64,000 nt of DNA from Vibrio tubiashii (GTDB lineage Bacteria > Pseudomonadota > Gammaproteobacteria > Enterobacterales > Vibrionaceae): assembly GCA_000775715.1 (NCBI GenBank), contig JRWQ01000011.1, positions 496,001 to 560,000 on the forward strand, in the 5' to 3' direction. The notes under the pieces were generated by a model. That model made no database searches and was not told where the DNA came from. It saw nothing but the letters and a program-made list of their open reading frames with translations. Numbering within the stretch: the first letter of the stretch is position 1; each line of letters opens with the position of its first letter. Shown piece after piece: positions 27,372 through 36,175 of the stretch. Both the position numbers and the translations under genes were made by a program.

Positions 27372-27884
27372 CTAGCTCTCAACGAGAACCCGAGTATCTT
27401 CACTCAACGATTCCAGCTCATTGGCAACATCATCAATGTTGATTTGCTGAGGGAGTCTAACCGACATGCTTGCAGTGAAAAGACTTGAGCTTACGCCACC
27501 GCCTCCGGCAATAAATACGCGCTGACAATCCATATCCAGTATGTTGATACCTTGTCCATCAAGAACATGGGTGATCTCATTGACGATACCTGCACGATCA
27601 TTGGAGTCGAGCCTTAGCTGGTAAACCGCATCGCTGTCGTGAGCATGTTGATCAGAATCGACAACTTGTACCAGTAGGTCTGGATGAGACGTAAACGCCT
27701 CTTTAACGACCTGTTCATTCTCAGCGGGCAAGTTCACTTTGATGACTGCAGCGACTTGATCTTCGATGAAATTTACTTTGCTGATTAGCCACTTACCACC
27801 ATTTTCATGAGTAATAGCAGCAAGTTGTTTGATAGTAGCAGGCGTAGCTTTGCCGACGAAATTAACAATGAATGTACTGTTCAT
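27372..27884 (-). CDS. GcvR-like double ACT-domain protein
   Basis: A 170-residue protein with two ACT-like domains (about 4-75 and 85-165). The second begins YQLRLDSNDRAGIVNEITHVL, a typical ligand-binding ACT start. It resembles GcvR, the regulator of the glycine cleavage system, but the true gcvR orthologue may lie elsewhere. GGAGG lies upstream of the ATG. An FNR-like palindrome about 105 bp upstream suggests control by oxygen. An amino-acid-binding regulatory role is inferred from the fold. Confidence 0.75.
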   Translation of the reverse strand: MNSTFIVNFVGKATPATIKQLAAITHENGGKWLISKVNFIEDQVAAVIKVNLPAENEQVVKEAFTSHPDLLVQVVDSDQHAHDSDAVYQLRLDSNDRAGIVNEITHVLDGQGINILDMDCQRVFIAGGGGVSSSLFTASMSVRLPQQINIDDVANELESLSEDTRVLVES

Positions 27885-27988
27885 ACTGGGCCTCCAAACG
27901 CTGAGTAAGGCATGATGTATCTTTCATCTACAGCGATAAAAGAGAGTTAATGCCTAACTTCAGTTTAGAATGTCATGACCAGTTAGGT

Positions 27989-28002
27989 TTGATCTGGGTC
28001 AA
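27989..28002 (-). promoter_or_regulatory. FNR-like site upstream of the ACT gene
   Basis: TTGATCTGGGTCAA matches the FNR consensus TTGAT-N4-ATCAA at nine of ten positions. It lies between the DUF3943 stop and the ACT-gene start, so the ACT gene is the natural target. Confidence 0.5.
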
Positions 28003-28085
28003 GAATTGCCCCTAAATCCTTGTCTCAATTACCGATCTTTTATGGCGACCACAAAACGTTCGACTGCGTATCGGTCATGGGATGT

Positions 28086-28994
28086 TTAAAACGTCACCTT
28101 CATCTCGGCACCCCAAAATACACTGTCGTAGCTTGCGCCGGAGTCTAAGGCGAACTTGGCTGCCTCTTTATTACCTAGCCAAGGTTGGTTGGTAAATTGA
28201 AACTCGGCACTGCCACCCCATGCACCACTAACCCAGCCGTGAATATGACCAACAGGGTTGAGCAAAAACAATGAAACGCTGCCTAATGATTCTGAACCCA
28301 TAACTTCGCCCCCTGAAGCTACGATGTCTTGTTCCTTTTCAAACATCATTTCGCCGACAATAGCACCGAAGAAAGGGGTGATGAAAATATCTTGCCACGA
28401 TGGCACTTCTGCGAAGGCTTCTACACCGTACTCCCAGAAAAAGGTCGACATGGTGGCTGAATAGAGGAAAGATTCAAATTCATCGAAACCTGCGTGGCGC
28501 GCAGCGGTATAGTAAACACCACCAAAATAGGGGTGCATAATGTAGTTCAGGACATGTTCATCTCGATCCCATACCGGACCTGAAGAAACGTTGTCTTTCC
28601 ATTTAGAGCCTAAGCTACTAATATCGCGGTCATCTTTTTCCCACTTGGTTATCGATTCCGGCAAAAGGGTCATGAGTCCAACGGTTGCTACGCTCAAACC
28701 CAAAATGGTATAGGTTTGCCCCATTAGATAGTCCCAGTCTTTTCCGTCTGAAACAGTCAGATATTTTGGTGTTTCTGGCGATTCTAATTTGAGTTCACTT
28801 TCTGTCAAACTAAGTGCGAACGGATTAGGTGCCTGATACTGATAAGAGTGATGGAATGTAGTGTCAATTTGAGCTTGATCTACCGTATACGAAAACTCAA
28901 TATGGTCTGTAGGAGCATATAAATTAACGTTGGCATGAGCTGGCGCTGACAAAACTAAAGCGAGAATGCTTTTTTTGAACACGGAGTACTCCAT
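28086..28994 (-). CDS. DUF3943 outer-membrane-associated protein
   Basis: A 302-residue exported protein with a signal peptide (about 1-22, ending PAHA) and then a DUF3943-type region (about 85-260). That region has hydrophobic helices, a histidine/glutamate-rich motif (DEHVLNYIMHPYFGGVYY) and FFWEYGVEAF. The final residues EMKVTF end in Phe like many outer-membrane proteins. The ATG at 28994 places the signal peptide correctly; a GTG at 29021 would add nine residues. The function of the family is unknown to me. It is divergent from the CinA-like gene. Confidence 0.72.
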   Translation of the reverse strand: MEYSVFKKSILALVLSAPAHANVNLYAPTDHIEFSYTVDQAQIDTTFHHSYQYQAPNPFALSLTESELKLESPETPKYLTVSDGKDWDYLMGQTYTILGLSVATVGLMTLLPESITKWEKDDRDISSLGSKWKDNVSSGPVWDRDEHVLNYIMHPYFGGVYYTAARHAGFDEFESFLYSATMSTFFWEYGVEAFAEVPSWQDIFITPFFGAIVGEMMFEKEQDIVASGGEVMGSESLGSVSLFLLNPVGHIHGWVSGAWGGSAEFQFTNQPWLGNKEAAKFALDSGASYDSVFWGAEMKVTF

Positions 28995-29159
28995 CGGTTG
29001 TGAATTGATGATCAAGTTCACAATTATCTGGTAAAAGTTAACGATTGAGAATCAATAATTGTCCTAAATAGAAAATTTAGTTGGTTTTAGGCAAATTAGC
29101 ACAATTGTTATGAGTTAAACTCTTAAAAACGGTGATGTTTTGCCACTAAGGATTAAATA

Positions 29160-30401
29160 ATGTTAAAAATCGCAATGCTCAGCACAGGGGAAGAGGTTCT
29201 CCACGGAGACATCGTGGATACGAACGCTGCGTGGTTATCACAAAGATTTTTTGAACATGGCTTTAGCGTGACAAAGCGCTCGACTGTGGGTGATGAGATG
29301 TCTGCTTTGGTTGAAGAGATGCTCATGCTGAGTTTCAACAGCGATGTGGTGATAGTCAATGGTGGCCTAGGGCCAACAAGTGATGACTTGAGCGCAGAGG
29401 CAGCGAGTATCGCGGCAGAAAAACCACTGGTACTTTATTCAGAGTGGATAGAAAAGTTAAAGGCGTTTTTCTCTTCGCGTGGATTAGCCATGCCAGAGAG
29501 TAACCATAAACAGGCGATGCTGCCACAAGATTCAGTTCTACTAGATAATCCAATCGGAACCGCTTGTGGATTTAAAGTTGTTATCAACGATTGTGACTTC
29601 TACTTTACACCTGGCGTACCTAGTGAATTCAAACTTATGGTAGAGCAGCAAATCTTACCAGATATGAAAACTCACCATCCTGACGTTTTAGGTCAAGAAT
29701 GCAGTAAGCTGTATACTTTCGGAACGTCTGAGTCAGCGCTGTCGGATACCCTTGATAAGGTTCAGCTTCCAAAAGGCTATACGCTTGGCTATCGCTCTTA
29801 TTTGCCCTATATCGAAGTAAAACTTTTCGGTCCAAAAGGTGATTTAGATAATCGCGTAAAACTGCTGCAAATTATTTTCAATTTGATTGAAAGCAATGTG
29901 GTCAGTGTTGATGAGTCAATGCAAGACCACGTTGCCTATCTGATTCAGGAGCGTAAACAGTCAATCGCGACTGCAGAGCAATCAACCTATGGTGCGTTGT
30001 CTCACTGGCTACAATCTAATGAAATGGGTGCGGAGTACTGTGGTCATGGTTGGGTTTTAGGTCAGCGTGTTAGTGTCGGTGATGATAAAGACGACCCTCT
30101 TGCGGCATCTTTTGCTTTGGCTGGTGCAACGAAAGATAAATGTGCAACAGATATTGCCATTGTCACGGGTAAAGTCACCGATAAGACGTTTTCTGTCGCT
30201 TTGGCTGCTCCAGAAGGAGAGTGGGGGCAACTGCTGACGATTAATCGTCAGTATAACCGTGAGGATAGAACATCAGTTATTACCACTGTCGCTGCTGATA
30301 TGTTGAGAAGATACCTGAATTCAAAGCCAATGTTTGCTCACTATAGTTCTTTAACTCGCGATAAAGAGATGTTCGTACCTCGCAACGTTCTTGGTGAATA
30401 A
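29160..30401 (+). CDS. CinA-family protein, NMN-deamidase related (YfaY-like)
   Basis: A 413-residue two-domain protein. The N-terminal molybdopterin-binding-like domain (about 1-170) has STGEEVLHGDIVDTN and NGGLGPTSDDLSAE. The C-terminal CinA domain (about 250-405) lacks the usual ESCTGG active-site motif of the PncC deamidase and reads AEQSTYGALS instead. It therefore resembles YfaY-type proteins, which are probably not active NMN deamidases. The true pncC/cinA gene is usually elsewhere. Confidence 0.87.
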   Translation: MLKIAMLSTGEEVLHGDIVDTNAAWLSQRFFEHGFSVTKRSTVGDEMSALVEEMLMLSFNSDVVIVNGGLGPTSDDLSAEAASIAAEKPLVLYSEWIEKLKAFFSSRGLAMPESNHKQAMLPQDSVLLDNPIGTACGFKVVINDCDFYFTPGVPSEFKLMVEQQILPDMKTHHPDVLGQECSKLYTFGTSESALSDTLDKVQLPKGYTLGYRSYLPYIEVKLFGPKGDLDNRVKLLQIIFNLIESNVVSVDESMQDHVAYLIQERKQSIATAEQSTYGALSHWLQSNEMGAEYCGHGWVLGQRVSVGDDKDDPLAASFALAGATKDKCATDIAIVTGKVTDKTFSVALAAPEGEWGQLLTINRQYNREDRTSVITTVAADMLRRYLNSKPMFAHYSSLTRDKEMFVPRNVLGE

Positions 30402-30645
30402 GTATGCAGTTAGATTGTTGGGTCTGTTTTGTCAAACAGGCTCAGACTAGCGTGCCGTAATAAGTTTTTGATACCATTTCTTATTCCCAAATGACGAAAA
30501 TTTTTTTTTAATATTCATTCTTCGAATAAATGTTAACTAAATGATTTTCAATGGAAGTCAAAATTGTCTTCATTTTGCAACGTGCAATCAGCTAAATAAC
30601 CTTTAAACTGAGATTTCAGGAGTTGAACTGCTCAAGGAGGTTAGC

Positions 30646-30891
30646 ATGTTTAGTCAGTCCAAAATTCTCGTTTGGTATCAAGTAGCGAGCCAAAAAGTCT
30701 TTTTGGGAGAGGCGTTTAGCGATGAACATCATAACGTAATCTCGCTGTGGCTTGAAGCGCCGAAAGAGCGAGCTGATGATGATAACTTGGGTTATCACCT
30801 GTCTTTGTTTGATGATGGAGGCAGAGAGATTGGTGATAAGTCGGTTTCGATGTTAACCGCAGACGAGTTTCTATCAGGGTTAAGAGCCTAA
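30646..30891 (+). CDS. Small conserved-type hypothetical protein (81 aa)
   Basis: An 81-residue acidic soluble protein that I do not recognise. It is supported by a strong Shine-Dalgarno (AAGGAGG) eight bases before the ATG, a separate A/T-rich promoter region (30402-30640) and a terminator hairpin just after its stop. There is no signal peptide or membrane segment. It is probably a stand-alone gene between the CinA-like gene and the convergent ribonucleotide-reductase ferredoxin. Confidence 0.7.
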   Translation: MFSQSKILVWYQVASQKVFLGEAFSDEHHNVISLWLEAPKERADDDNLGYHLSLFDDGGREIGDKSVSMLTADEFLSGLRA

Positions 30892-30897
30892 CAACAA

Positions 30898-30925
30898 AAA
30901 TGGCCACTGTTACGTGGCCATTTAC
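30898..30925. terminator. Bidirectional terminator between the 81-aa gene and yfaE
   Basis: AAATGGCCAC and GTGGCCATTT form a perfect 10-bp stem with a six-base loop, lying between convergent stop codons. Confidence 0.8.
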
Positions 30926-30944
30926 AAAACTTCTTCGTGAATAC

Positions 30945-31223
30945 TTATGCGCGTTTCTCTTTGAGCGAGTAATTAACATCTTCAATTTCGATGTCTGTTT
31001 TCGCTCGGCAGATACACGGCAAGATTTCATTCTCTTTGGTGTACGCCATTGCAAAACCAACGTATTCGACCTCGCCAGAGACTAGAGTGCAGCGACAAGC
31101 GCCACAATGTCCATCTCGGCAGTGATATTCAGGCTCGAGACCGGCGTTTTCCATTGTTTCAAGAATGGTATTCGACGGATGCGATTGAATAGCGGTGATT
31201 GCGTTGATTTTAATTCGCGACAT
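30945..31223 (-). CDS. yfaE: YfaE-like 2Fe-2S ferredoxin for ribonucleotide reductase
   Basis: A 92-residue plant-type 2Fe-2S ferredoxin. The cluster cysteines are visible in CRDGHCGACRC and the later PCIC. In enterobacteria YfaE helps maintain the diferric-tyrosyl cofactor of NrdB. Its start overlaps the nrdB stop, so it is translationally coupled in the nrdAB operon. Confidence 0.92.
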   Translation of the reverse strand: MSRIKINAITAIQSHPSNTILETMENAGLEPEYHCRDGHCGACRCTLVSGEVEYVGFAMAYTKENEILPCICRAKTDIEIEDVNYSLKEKRA

Positions 31224-32356
31224 TAGAGTTCAAAATCCTTAAAGTCATCAGCTCGAACGTCACTGTCGATTTGACCAACAAGGTAAGATGAAATCTCTGC
31301 TTCTTGTGGCGCTACCTGTACGTTATCTGAAGACAACCATGCGTTAATCCATGGAATTGGGTTTGACGTTGCTTCTGGATATGCTGCGTCTAGACCAACC
31401 GCTTGCATGCGAATGTTAGTAATGTATTCAACGTATTGGCAAAGGATGTCTTTGTTCAAACCGATCATTGAACCATCTTTGAATAGGTACTCTGCCCACT
31501 CTTTCTCTTGTTCAGCTGCGTCTTTGAATAGGTCGAAACACTCTTGTTTGCACTCTTCAGCAATCTGCATAAATGAAAAGTCATCCTGGCCGTTGCGTAG
31601 CAGGTTGATCATATGCTGCGTACCGGTAAGGTGAAGTGCTTCATCACGAGCGATCAGCTTGATGATCTTGGCATTACCTTCCATCAATTCGCGCTCTGCG
31701 AATGCAAATGAACAGGCGAAACTTACATAGAAACGGATCGCTTCTAATGCGTTTACTGACATCAGGCACACATACAGTTTCTTCTTCAGCTCGTGAAGTG
31801 TGATTGTTACTTCTTCGCCGTTGATTGTGTGGGTGCCTTCGCCATAGCGATGGTAATCGTTAGTCAGCTGAATTAAATCATCGTAGTAGTGAGAAATGTC
31901 CTCGGCACGCTTAAGGATGTGCTCGTTTTCAACGATGTCATCAAATACTAAGCCTGGATCATTAACGATGTTACGAATGATGTGGGTGTATGAACGTGAG
32001 TGAATCGTCTCTGAGAATGACCAAGTTTCAATCCAGGTTTCTACTTCTGGAAGAGATACCAGTGGAAGTAGGGCAACGTTAGGGCTACGACCTTGGATAG
32101 AGTCGAGTAGCGTTTGGTACTTGAGGTTAGAGATGAAAATATGCTTTTCATGCTCAGGTAACTTGTTGTAATCGATGCGGTCGCTAGATACGTCTACCTC
32201 TTCCGGACGCCAGAAGAAAGATAGCTGCTTTTCGATCAGCTTTTCGAAAATCTCAAATTTTTGTTGGTCGTAACGAGCAACGTTTACTGATTGACCTAAG
32301 AACATTGGCTCTTTTAGTTGGTCATTTTTGTTTCGGTTAAAAGTACTGTAAGCCAT
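31223..32356 (-). CDS. nrdB: Class Ia ribonucleotide reductase beta subunit NrdB
   Basis: A 377-residue radical-carrying subunit. The tyrosyl radical is Tyr123 in [11 protein letters not shown]. Iron ligands are Asp85 (TLLDSIQG), Glu116/His119 (ETIH) and the later Glu and His of RDEALHLTG. It works with NrdA to make deoxyribonucleotides. The C-terminal tail DDFKDFEL is the NrdA-docking peptide. It lies about 85 bp after nrdA and overlaps yfaE. Confidence 0.97.
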   Translation of the reverse strand: MAYSTFNRNKNDQLKEPMFLGQSVNVARYDQQKFEIFEKLIEKQLSFFWRPEEVDVSSDRIDYNKLPEHEKHIFISNLKYQTLLDSIQGRSPNVALLPLVSLPEVETWIETWSFSETIHSRSYTHIIRNIVNDPGLVFDDIVENEHILKRAEDISHYYDDLIQLTNDYHRYGEGTHTINGEEVTITLHELKKKLYVCLMSVNALEAIRFYVSFACSFAFAERELMEGNAKIIKLIARDEALHLTGTQHMINLLRNGQDDFSFMQIAEECKQECFDLFKDAAEQEKEWAEYLFKDGSMIGLNKDILCQYVEYITNIRMQAVGLDAAYPEATSNPIPWINAWLSSDNVQVAPQEAEISSYLVGQIDSDVRADDFKDFEL

Positions 32357-32441
32357 GGTGCCTCAATTCCTTTTAAGCCTCCCACCTTGTGAGAGGCGCA
32401 TAATTTGTTAAGCCTTGATAACCCATTGTTTGGGTTATGGT

Positions 32442-34724
32442 TTAAATCTTACAACCGCCGCCTGCGCAATCGTCATCTGCTGGTTGTACTGCGTCTTTTT
32501 GGTCATCGCTCGCACCGTCACGGGTGTTGTGATAGTAGAGTGTCTTAACGCCAAACTTGTACGCAGTAAGCAGATCTTGCAGCAGTTTCTTCATTGGTAC
32601 TTTGCCGCTTTCAAAACGCGTTGGGTCGTAGTTAGTGTTGGCAGATATCGCTTGGTCAATAAACTTCTGCATAATGCCTACTAGGTGTAGGTAGCCATCA
32701 TTAGAACCAATGTTCCATAGCAGTTCGTAGTTGTCCTTGTACTCAAGGAAATCAGGCACTACTTGCTTAAGGATACCGTCTTTAGATGCTTTCACAGACA
32801 CATAACCACGTGGTGGCTCAATACCATTGGTTGCATTAGAGATCTGAGATGATGTCTCAGAAGGCATTAGCGCAGTTAGGGTAGAGTTGCGCAGACCGTG
32901 AGTCATGATCTCTTCGCGTAGGCTATCCCAATCATAGTGAAGTTGCTCATCACAGATTAGGTCGACATCTTTCTTATAGGTGTCGATTGGCAGTAAGCCT
33001 TTCGCGTAGTTGGTCTCATGGAAAGAAGGACACTTACCTTGCTCTTTTGCTAGCGCTACAGACGCTTTTAGTAAGTAGTACTGCATAGCTTCAAACGTGC
33101 GGTGGGTTAGACCATTCGCGCTGCCGTCTGAGTATTTAACGCCATTCTTCGCTAGGTAGTATGCATAGTTGATGACACCCACACCTAGAGTACGACGGTT
33201 CATAGTTGACTTGTATGCCGCTGGTAGCGGGTAGTCTTGATAGTCTAGCAGTGCGTCTAGTGCACGAACCACGAGATCAGACAGCTCTTCGAAGTCGTCC
33301 AGTGACTTGATTGCACCAAGGTTAAATGCAGATAGAGTACATAATGCGATCTCACCTGAATCATCTTCTACGTTAGTTAGCGGCTTAGTTGGTAGCGCGA
33401 TCTCTAAACATAGGTTCGACTGACGAACAGGAGCCACTTCAGAATCGAATGGGCTATGTGTATTACAGTGGTCGACGTTCTGGATGTAGATACGACCGGT
33501 AGAAGCGCGCTCTTGCATCAAGATAGAGAACATCTCGATAGCTTTTACGGTCTCTTTCTTAATTGATGGATCGTTTTCGTACTTCACGTACAGACGTTCG
33601 AACTCGTCTTGGTTCTCAAAGAATGCGTCGTAAAGCCCTGGTACATCTGATGGTGAGAACAGGGTAATATTGCCACCTTCAACTAAACGTTGGTACATCA
33701 AGCGGTTTAGCTGTACACCGTAGTCCATATGTCGAACACGGTTTTCTTCAACACCACGGTTGTTCTTTAGAACCATCAAAGCTTGCGATTCACCGTGCCA
33801 AAGTGGGTAAAAAACGGTTGCTGCACCGCCACGAACACCGCCTTGAGAACAACATTTTACCGCTGTTTGGAAGTACTTGTAGAACGGGATACAGCCAGTG
33901 TGGAATGCTTCACCACCACGGATTTCAGAACCGAGTGAACGAATTCGGCCCGCGTTGATACCGATACCGGCACGTTGAGAAACATAACGAACAATTGAGC
34001 TGGCTGTTGCGTTAATTGAATCTAGGCTATCACCACACTCGATCAGTACACATGAGCTGAACTGACGAGTAGGGGTACGTACACCAGACATAATTGGTGT
34101 AGGTAGAGAAATCTTAAATGTAGAAGTCGCGTCATAGAAGCGCTTCACGTAGTCAAGGCGAGTGTCTTTCGGGTATTTTGCGAATAGACAAGCCGCTACT
34201 AAGATGTAAAGGAACTGAGCACTCTCGTATATCTCGCCAGATACACGGTTTTGAACAAAATACTTACCTTCTAGCTGCTTAACGGCCGCATAAGAGAAAT
34301 TTAGATCGCGTCTGTGGTCGATATACTCGCCAAGCTCGTCAAGTTCAGCTTTGCTGTAATCTTCTAGGATATGTTGATCGTATTTACCCATATCAACCAA
34401 GCGAGCAATATGATTATAAAGCGCTGGTGGCTCATATTGGCCGTACGCCTTTTTGCGCAAGTGGAATACTGCTAAGCGTGCTGCAAGATATTGGTAATCA
34501 GGCGTCTCCTCAGAGATCAAATCGGCTGCAGATTTGATGATAGTTTCATGAATATCTGAAGTTGTAATGCCGTCGTAGAACTGAATGTGAGCGCGCAGTT
34601 CTACTTGAGATACAGAAACGTTGTCTAATCCTTCGGCTGCCCATGTGATAACACGATGGATCTTTTCTAGATCAATACTTTCTTTGCGTCCATCACGTTT
34701 GGTGACGGTAAGTTGTTGGTTCAT
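32442..34724 (-). CDS. nrdA: Class Ia ribonucleotide reductase alpha subunit NrdA
   Basis: A 760-residue catalytic subunit. The N-terminal ATP-cone (about 1-95) sets overall activity. Active-site cysteines lie in FSSCVLIECGD, SNLCLEIALP and the conserved CTLSAFNLG. The tail ends CAGGGCKI, the redox cysteine pair that is re-reduced by thioredoxin or glutaredoxin. The start MNQQLTV at 34724 follows AGGGAAAG; an upstream in-frame ATG would add seven residues. The 5' region carries a DnaA box and NrdR-like boxes. Confidence 0.97.
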   Translation of the reverse strand: MNQQLTVTKRDGRKESIDLEKIHRVITWAAEGLDNVSVSQVELRAHIQFYDGITTSDIHETIIKSAADLISEETPDYQYLAARLAVFHLRKKAYGQYEPPALYNHIARLVDMGKYDQHILEDYSKAELDELGEYIDHRRDLNFSYAAVKQLEGKYFVQNRVSGEIYESAQFLYILVAACLFAKYPKDTRLDYVKRFYDATSTFKISLPTPIMSGVRTPTRQFSSCVLIECGDSLDSINATASSIVRYVSQRAGIGINAGRIRSLGSEIRGGEAFHTGCIPFYKYFQTAVKCCSQGGVRGGAATVFYPLWHGESQALMVLKNNRGVEENRVRHMDYGVQLNRLMYQRLVEGGNITLFSPSDVPGLYDAFFENQDEFERLYVKYENDPSIKKETVKAIEMFSILMQERASTGRIYIQNVDHCNTHSPFDSEVAPVRQSNLCLEIALPTKPLTNVEDDSGEIALCTLSAFNLGAIKSLDDFEELSDLVVRALDALLDYQDYPLPAAYKSTMNRRTLGVGVINYAYYLAKNGVKYSDGSANGLTHRTFEAMQYYLLKASVALAKEQGKCPSFHETNYAKGLLPIDTYKKDVDLICDEQLHYDWDSLREEIMTHGLRNSTLTALMPSETSSQISNATNGIEPPRGYVSVKASKDGILKQVVPDFLEYKDNYELLWNIGSNDGYLHLVGIMQKFIDQAISANTNYDPTRFESGKVPMKKLLQDLLTAYKFGVKTLYYHNTRDGASDDQKDAVQPADDDCAGGGCKI

Positions 34725-34809
34725 TCTGCTTTCTTTCCCTAACAAAACTGATTAAAGCCGTATTTTTGTGTAATTTTTGTAAAAATGAGCTCGGCTTTGT
34801 GATCAAAGT

Positions 34810-34847
34810 CTATCTATATATTGTAGCCCAAACACAACATATAGGGG
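34810..34847 (-). promoter_or_regulatory. Candidate tandem NrdR boxes before nrdA
   Basis: CTATCTATATATTGTA (34810-34825) and ACACAACATATAGGGG (34832-34847) resemble the NrdR consensus (roughly ACAC-AT-rich-GTGT). Their centres are about 22 bp apart, two helical turns, as expected for cooperative binding. Neither box is a perfect match. Confidence 0.45.
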
Positions 34848-34916
34848 TGCACCGAGGTGCGAGTTACAAGATAGTGCTATCAGAGATGGTTTTCAAGTTG
34901 CAGAACGGGGATGACT

Positions 34917-34925
34917 TGTGGATAA
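34917..34925 (-). promoter_or_regulatory. Perfect DnaA box upstream of nrdA
   Basis: TGTGGATAA is the exact reverse complement of TTATCCACA. It lies about 190 bp before the nrdA start. DnaA control of nrdAB is known in Escherichia coli. The rest of the gap 34725-35130 is A/T-rich and shows no gene. Confidence 0.6.
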
Positions 34926-35124
34926 CTAACAAAATTAAAAAAAACAGTAAGTGTCTACTAACCGATGAGGTAAGAGCCGATAAGATTGCGTTAAATTACC
35001 GTTTTTAGATCTGTTTACAAGTAACCTTAAATAAAAAAAAATTCCTTGATCTTTGAGCAAAGTTCACGGTGATTTTTACACTGTCTATTTTGGAATCAAA
35101 CCGACAAAAATTAGTACAAGTTGC

Positions 35125-35159
35125 ACTAAAAAAGGCGGTGAGCTTGTGCTACCGCCTTA
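35125..35159 (-). terminator. ubiG terminator
   Basis: Reading the minus strand, AAGGCGGTAGC pairs with GCTCACCGCCTT (one mismatch) and is followed by a run of seven T. It lies 24 bp after the ubiG stop. Confidence 0.8.
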
Positions 35160-35182
35160 TTCATGACCACGTCATTTAGGCG

Positions 35183-35890
35183 TCAAAATTTTTCTGTGTG
35201 GACGATATAGTTCACATCAACATTGTGACCAAGCTTATAAGTGTCGGTCAGTGGGTTGTAATGCAGGCCAGTAATGCCTGTTTCGGTCAGGTCAGTCTGA
35301 TCAATCATTTTTATCAGCTCTGCAGGACGAATAAACTTATCGTGGTCATGGGTGCCGTCTGGGACTATTTTTAGTAGCTTTTCCGCGCCAACAATTGCAA
35401 ACAAGTACGATTTAAAGTTACGGTTTAGCGTCGAGAAAAAGACATGACCGCCGGGTTTGACTAGCGCCGCACATGAACGAATTACTGACAGTGGGTCAGG
35501 GACGTGCTCAAGCATCTCCATGCAGGTGACAACGTCATATTTTGCTGGGTTCTCAACGGCGTGGTCTTCAATAGTGCTTTGAATGTAGGTCAGCTTAGTC
35601 CCTGTCTCTAATGCATGCAGTCTTGCCACTTCCAAGGGCTCTTTGCCCATATCAAGCCCTGTAACTACTGCGCCTTCTTTCGCCATGCTTTCGGCCAAAA
35701 TACCACCGCCACAGCCAACGTCGAGTACGGTTTTACCGAATAGGCCGTCACAGTTATCCAAAACATAGTTAAGGCGTAACGGGTTTATTTGGTGTAGAGG
35801 TTTAAACTCGCCCTCTAAATCCCACCAGCGTGAGGCCATATCCTCAAACTTTTTAATCTCGTTTGGGTCGACATTTTGTGATTGGGTCAT
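35183..35890 (-). CDS. ubiG: Ubiquinone biosynthesis O-methyltransferase UbiG
   Basis: A 235-residue SAM-dependent methyltransferase that carries out both O-methylation steps of ubiquinone synthesis. SAM motif I is [13 protein letters not shown] (about 50-62), and the EMLEHVPDP segment is typical. It is divergent from gyrA, with 285 bp of regulatory DNA between. Confidence 0.95.
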   Translation of the reverse strand: MTQSQNVDPNEIKKFEDMASRWWDLEGEFKPLHQINPLRLNYVLDNCDGLFGKTVLDVGCGGGILAESMAKEGAVVTGLDMGKEPLEVARLHALETGTKLTYIQSTIEDHAVENPAKYDVVTCMEMLEHVPDPLSVIRSCAALVKPGGHVFFSTLNRNFKSYLFAIVGAEKLLKIVPDGTHDHDKFIRPAELIKMIDQTDLTETGITGLHYNPLTDTYKLGHNVDVNYIVHTEKF

Positions 35891-36121
35891 AACAACTCTA
35901 TTAATTTAAGCGCTTCCTTGAATGATGGGCATTATACCCGTTAACTAGCCTCACTCCATAGACGGGATCACTTTTCTCTACAGGTGAACAAAATATAACC
36001 ATATATCAGCGAGATATATGATGAGTGTGCAAATTCTCGGCGTTTGATTCACAACCAAGCTCACAACCTGATAAAAGGAGAGGGAAAGTAATGCCGAACC
36101 ACTGAAATGTATGTTATATTT

Positions 36122-36150
36122 TTGCACCTTAAGCGTATTGTACATACGAT
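36122..36150 (+). promoter_or_regulatory. Candidate sigma-70 promoter of gyrA
   Basis: TTGCAC and TACGAT are separated by exactly 17 bp, ending 25 bp before the gyrA ATG. This would give a leader of about 20 bases with the Shine-Dalgarno AGAGGG. Confidence 0.55.
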
Positions 36151-36175
36151 CTATAAATAGAGGGATAATGGCTCT

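Noticed and set aside
34766..35008. An 80-residue plus-strand frame upstream of nrdA
   Set aside because: It covers the DnaA and NrdR-like sites, has no ribosome binding site and encodes no plausible protein.
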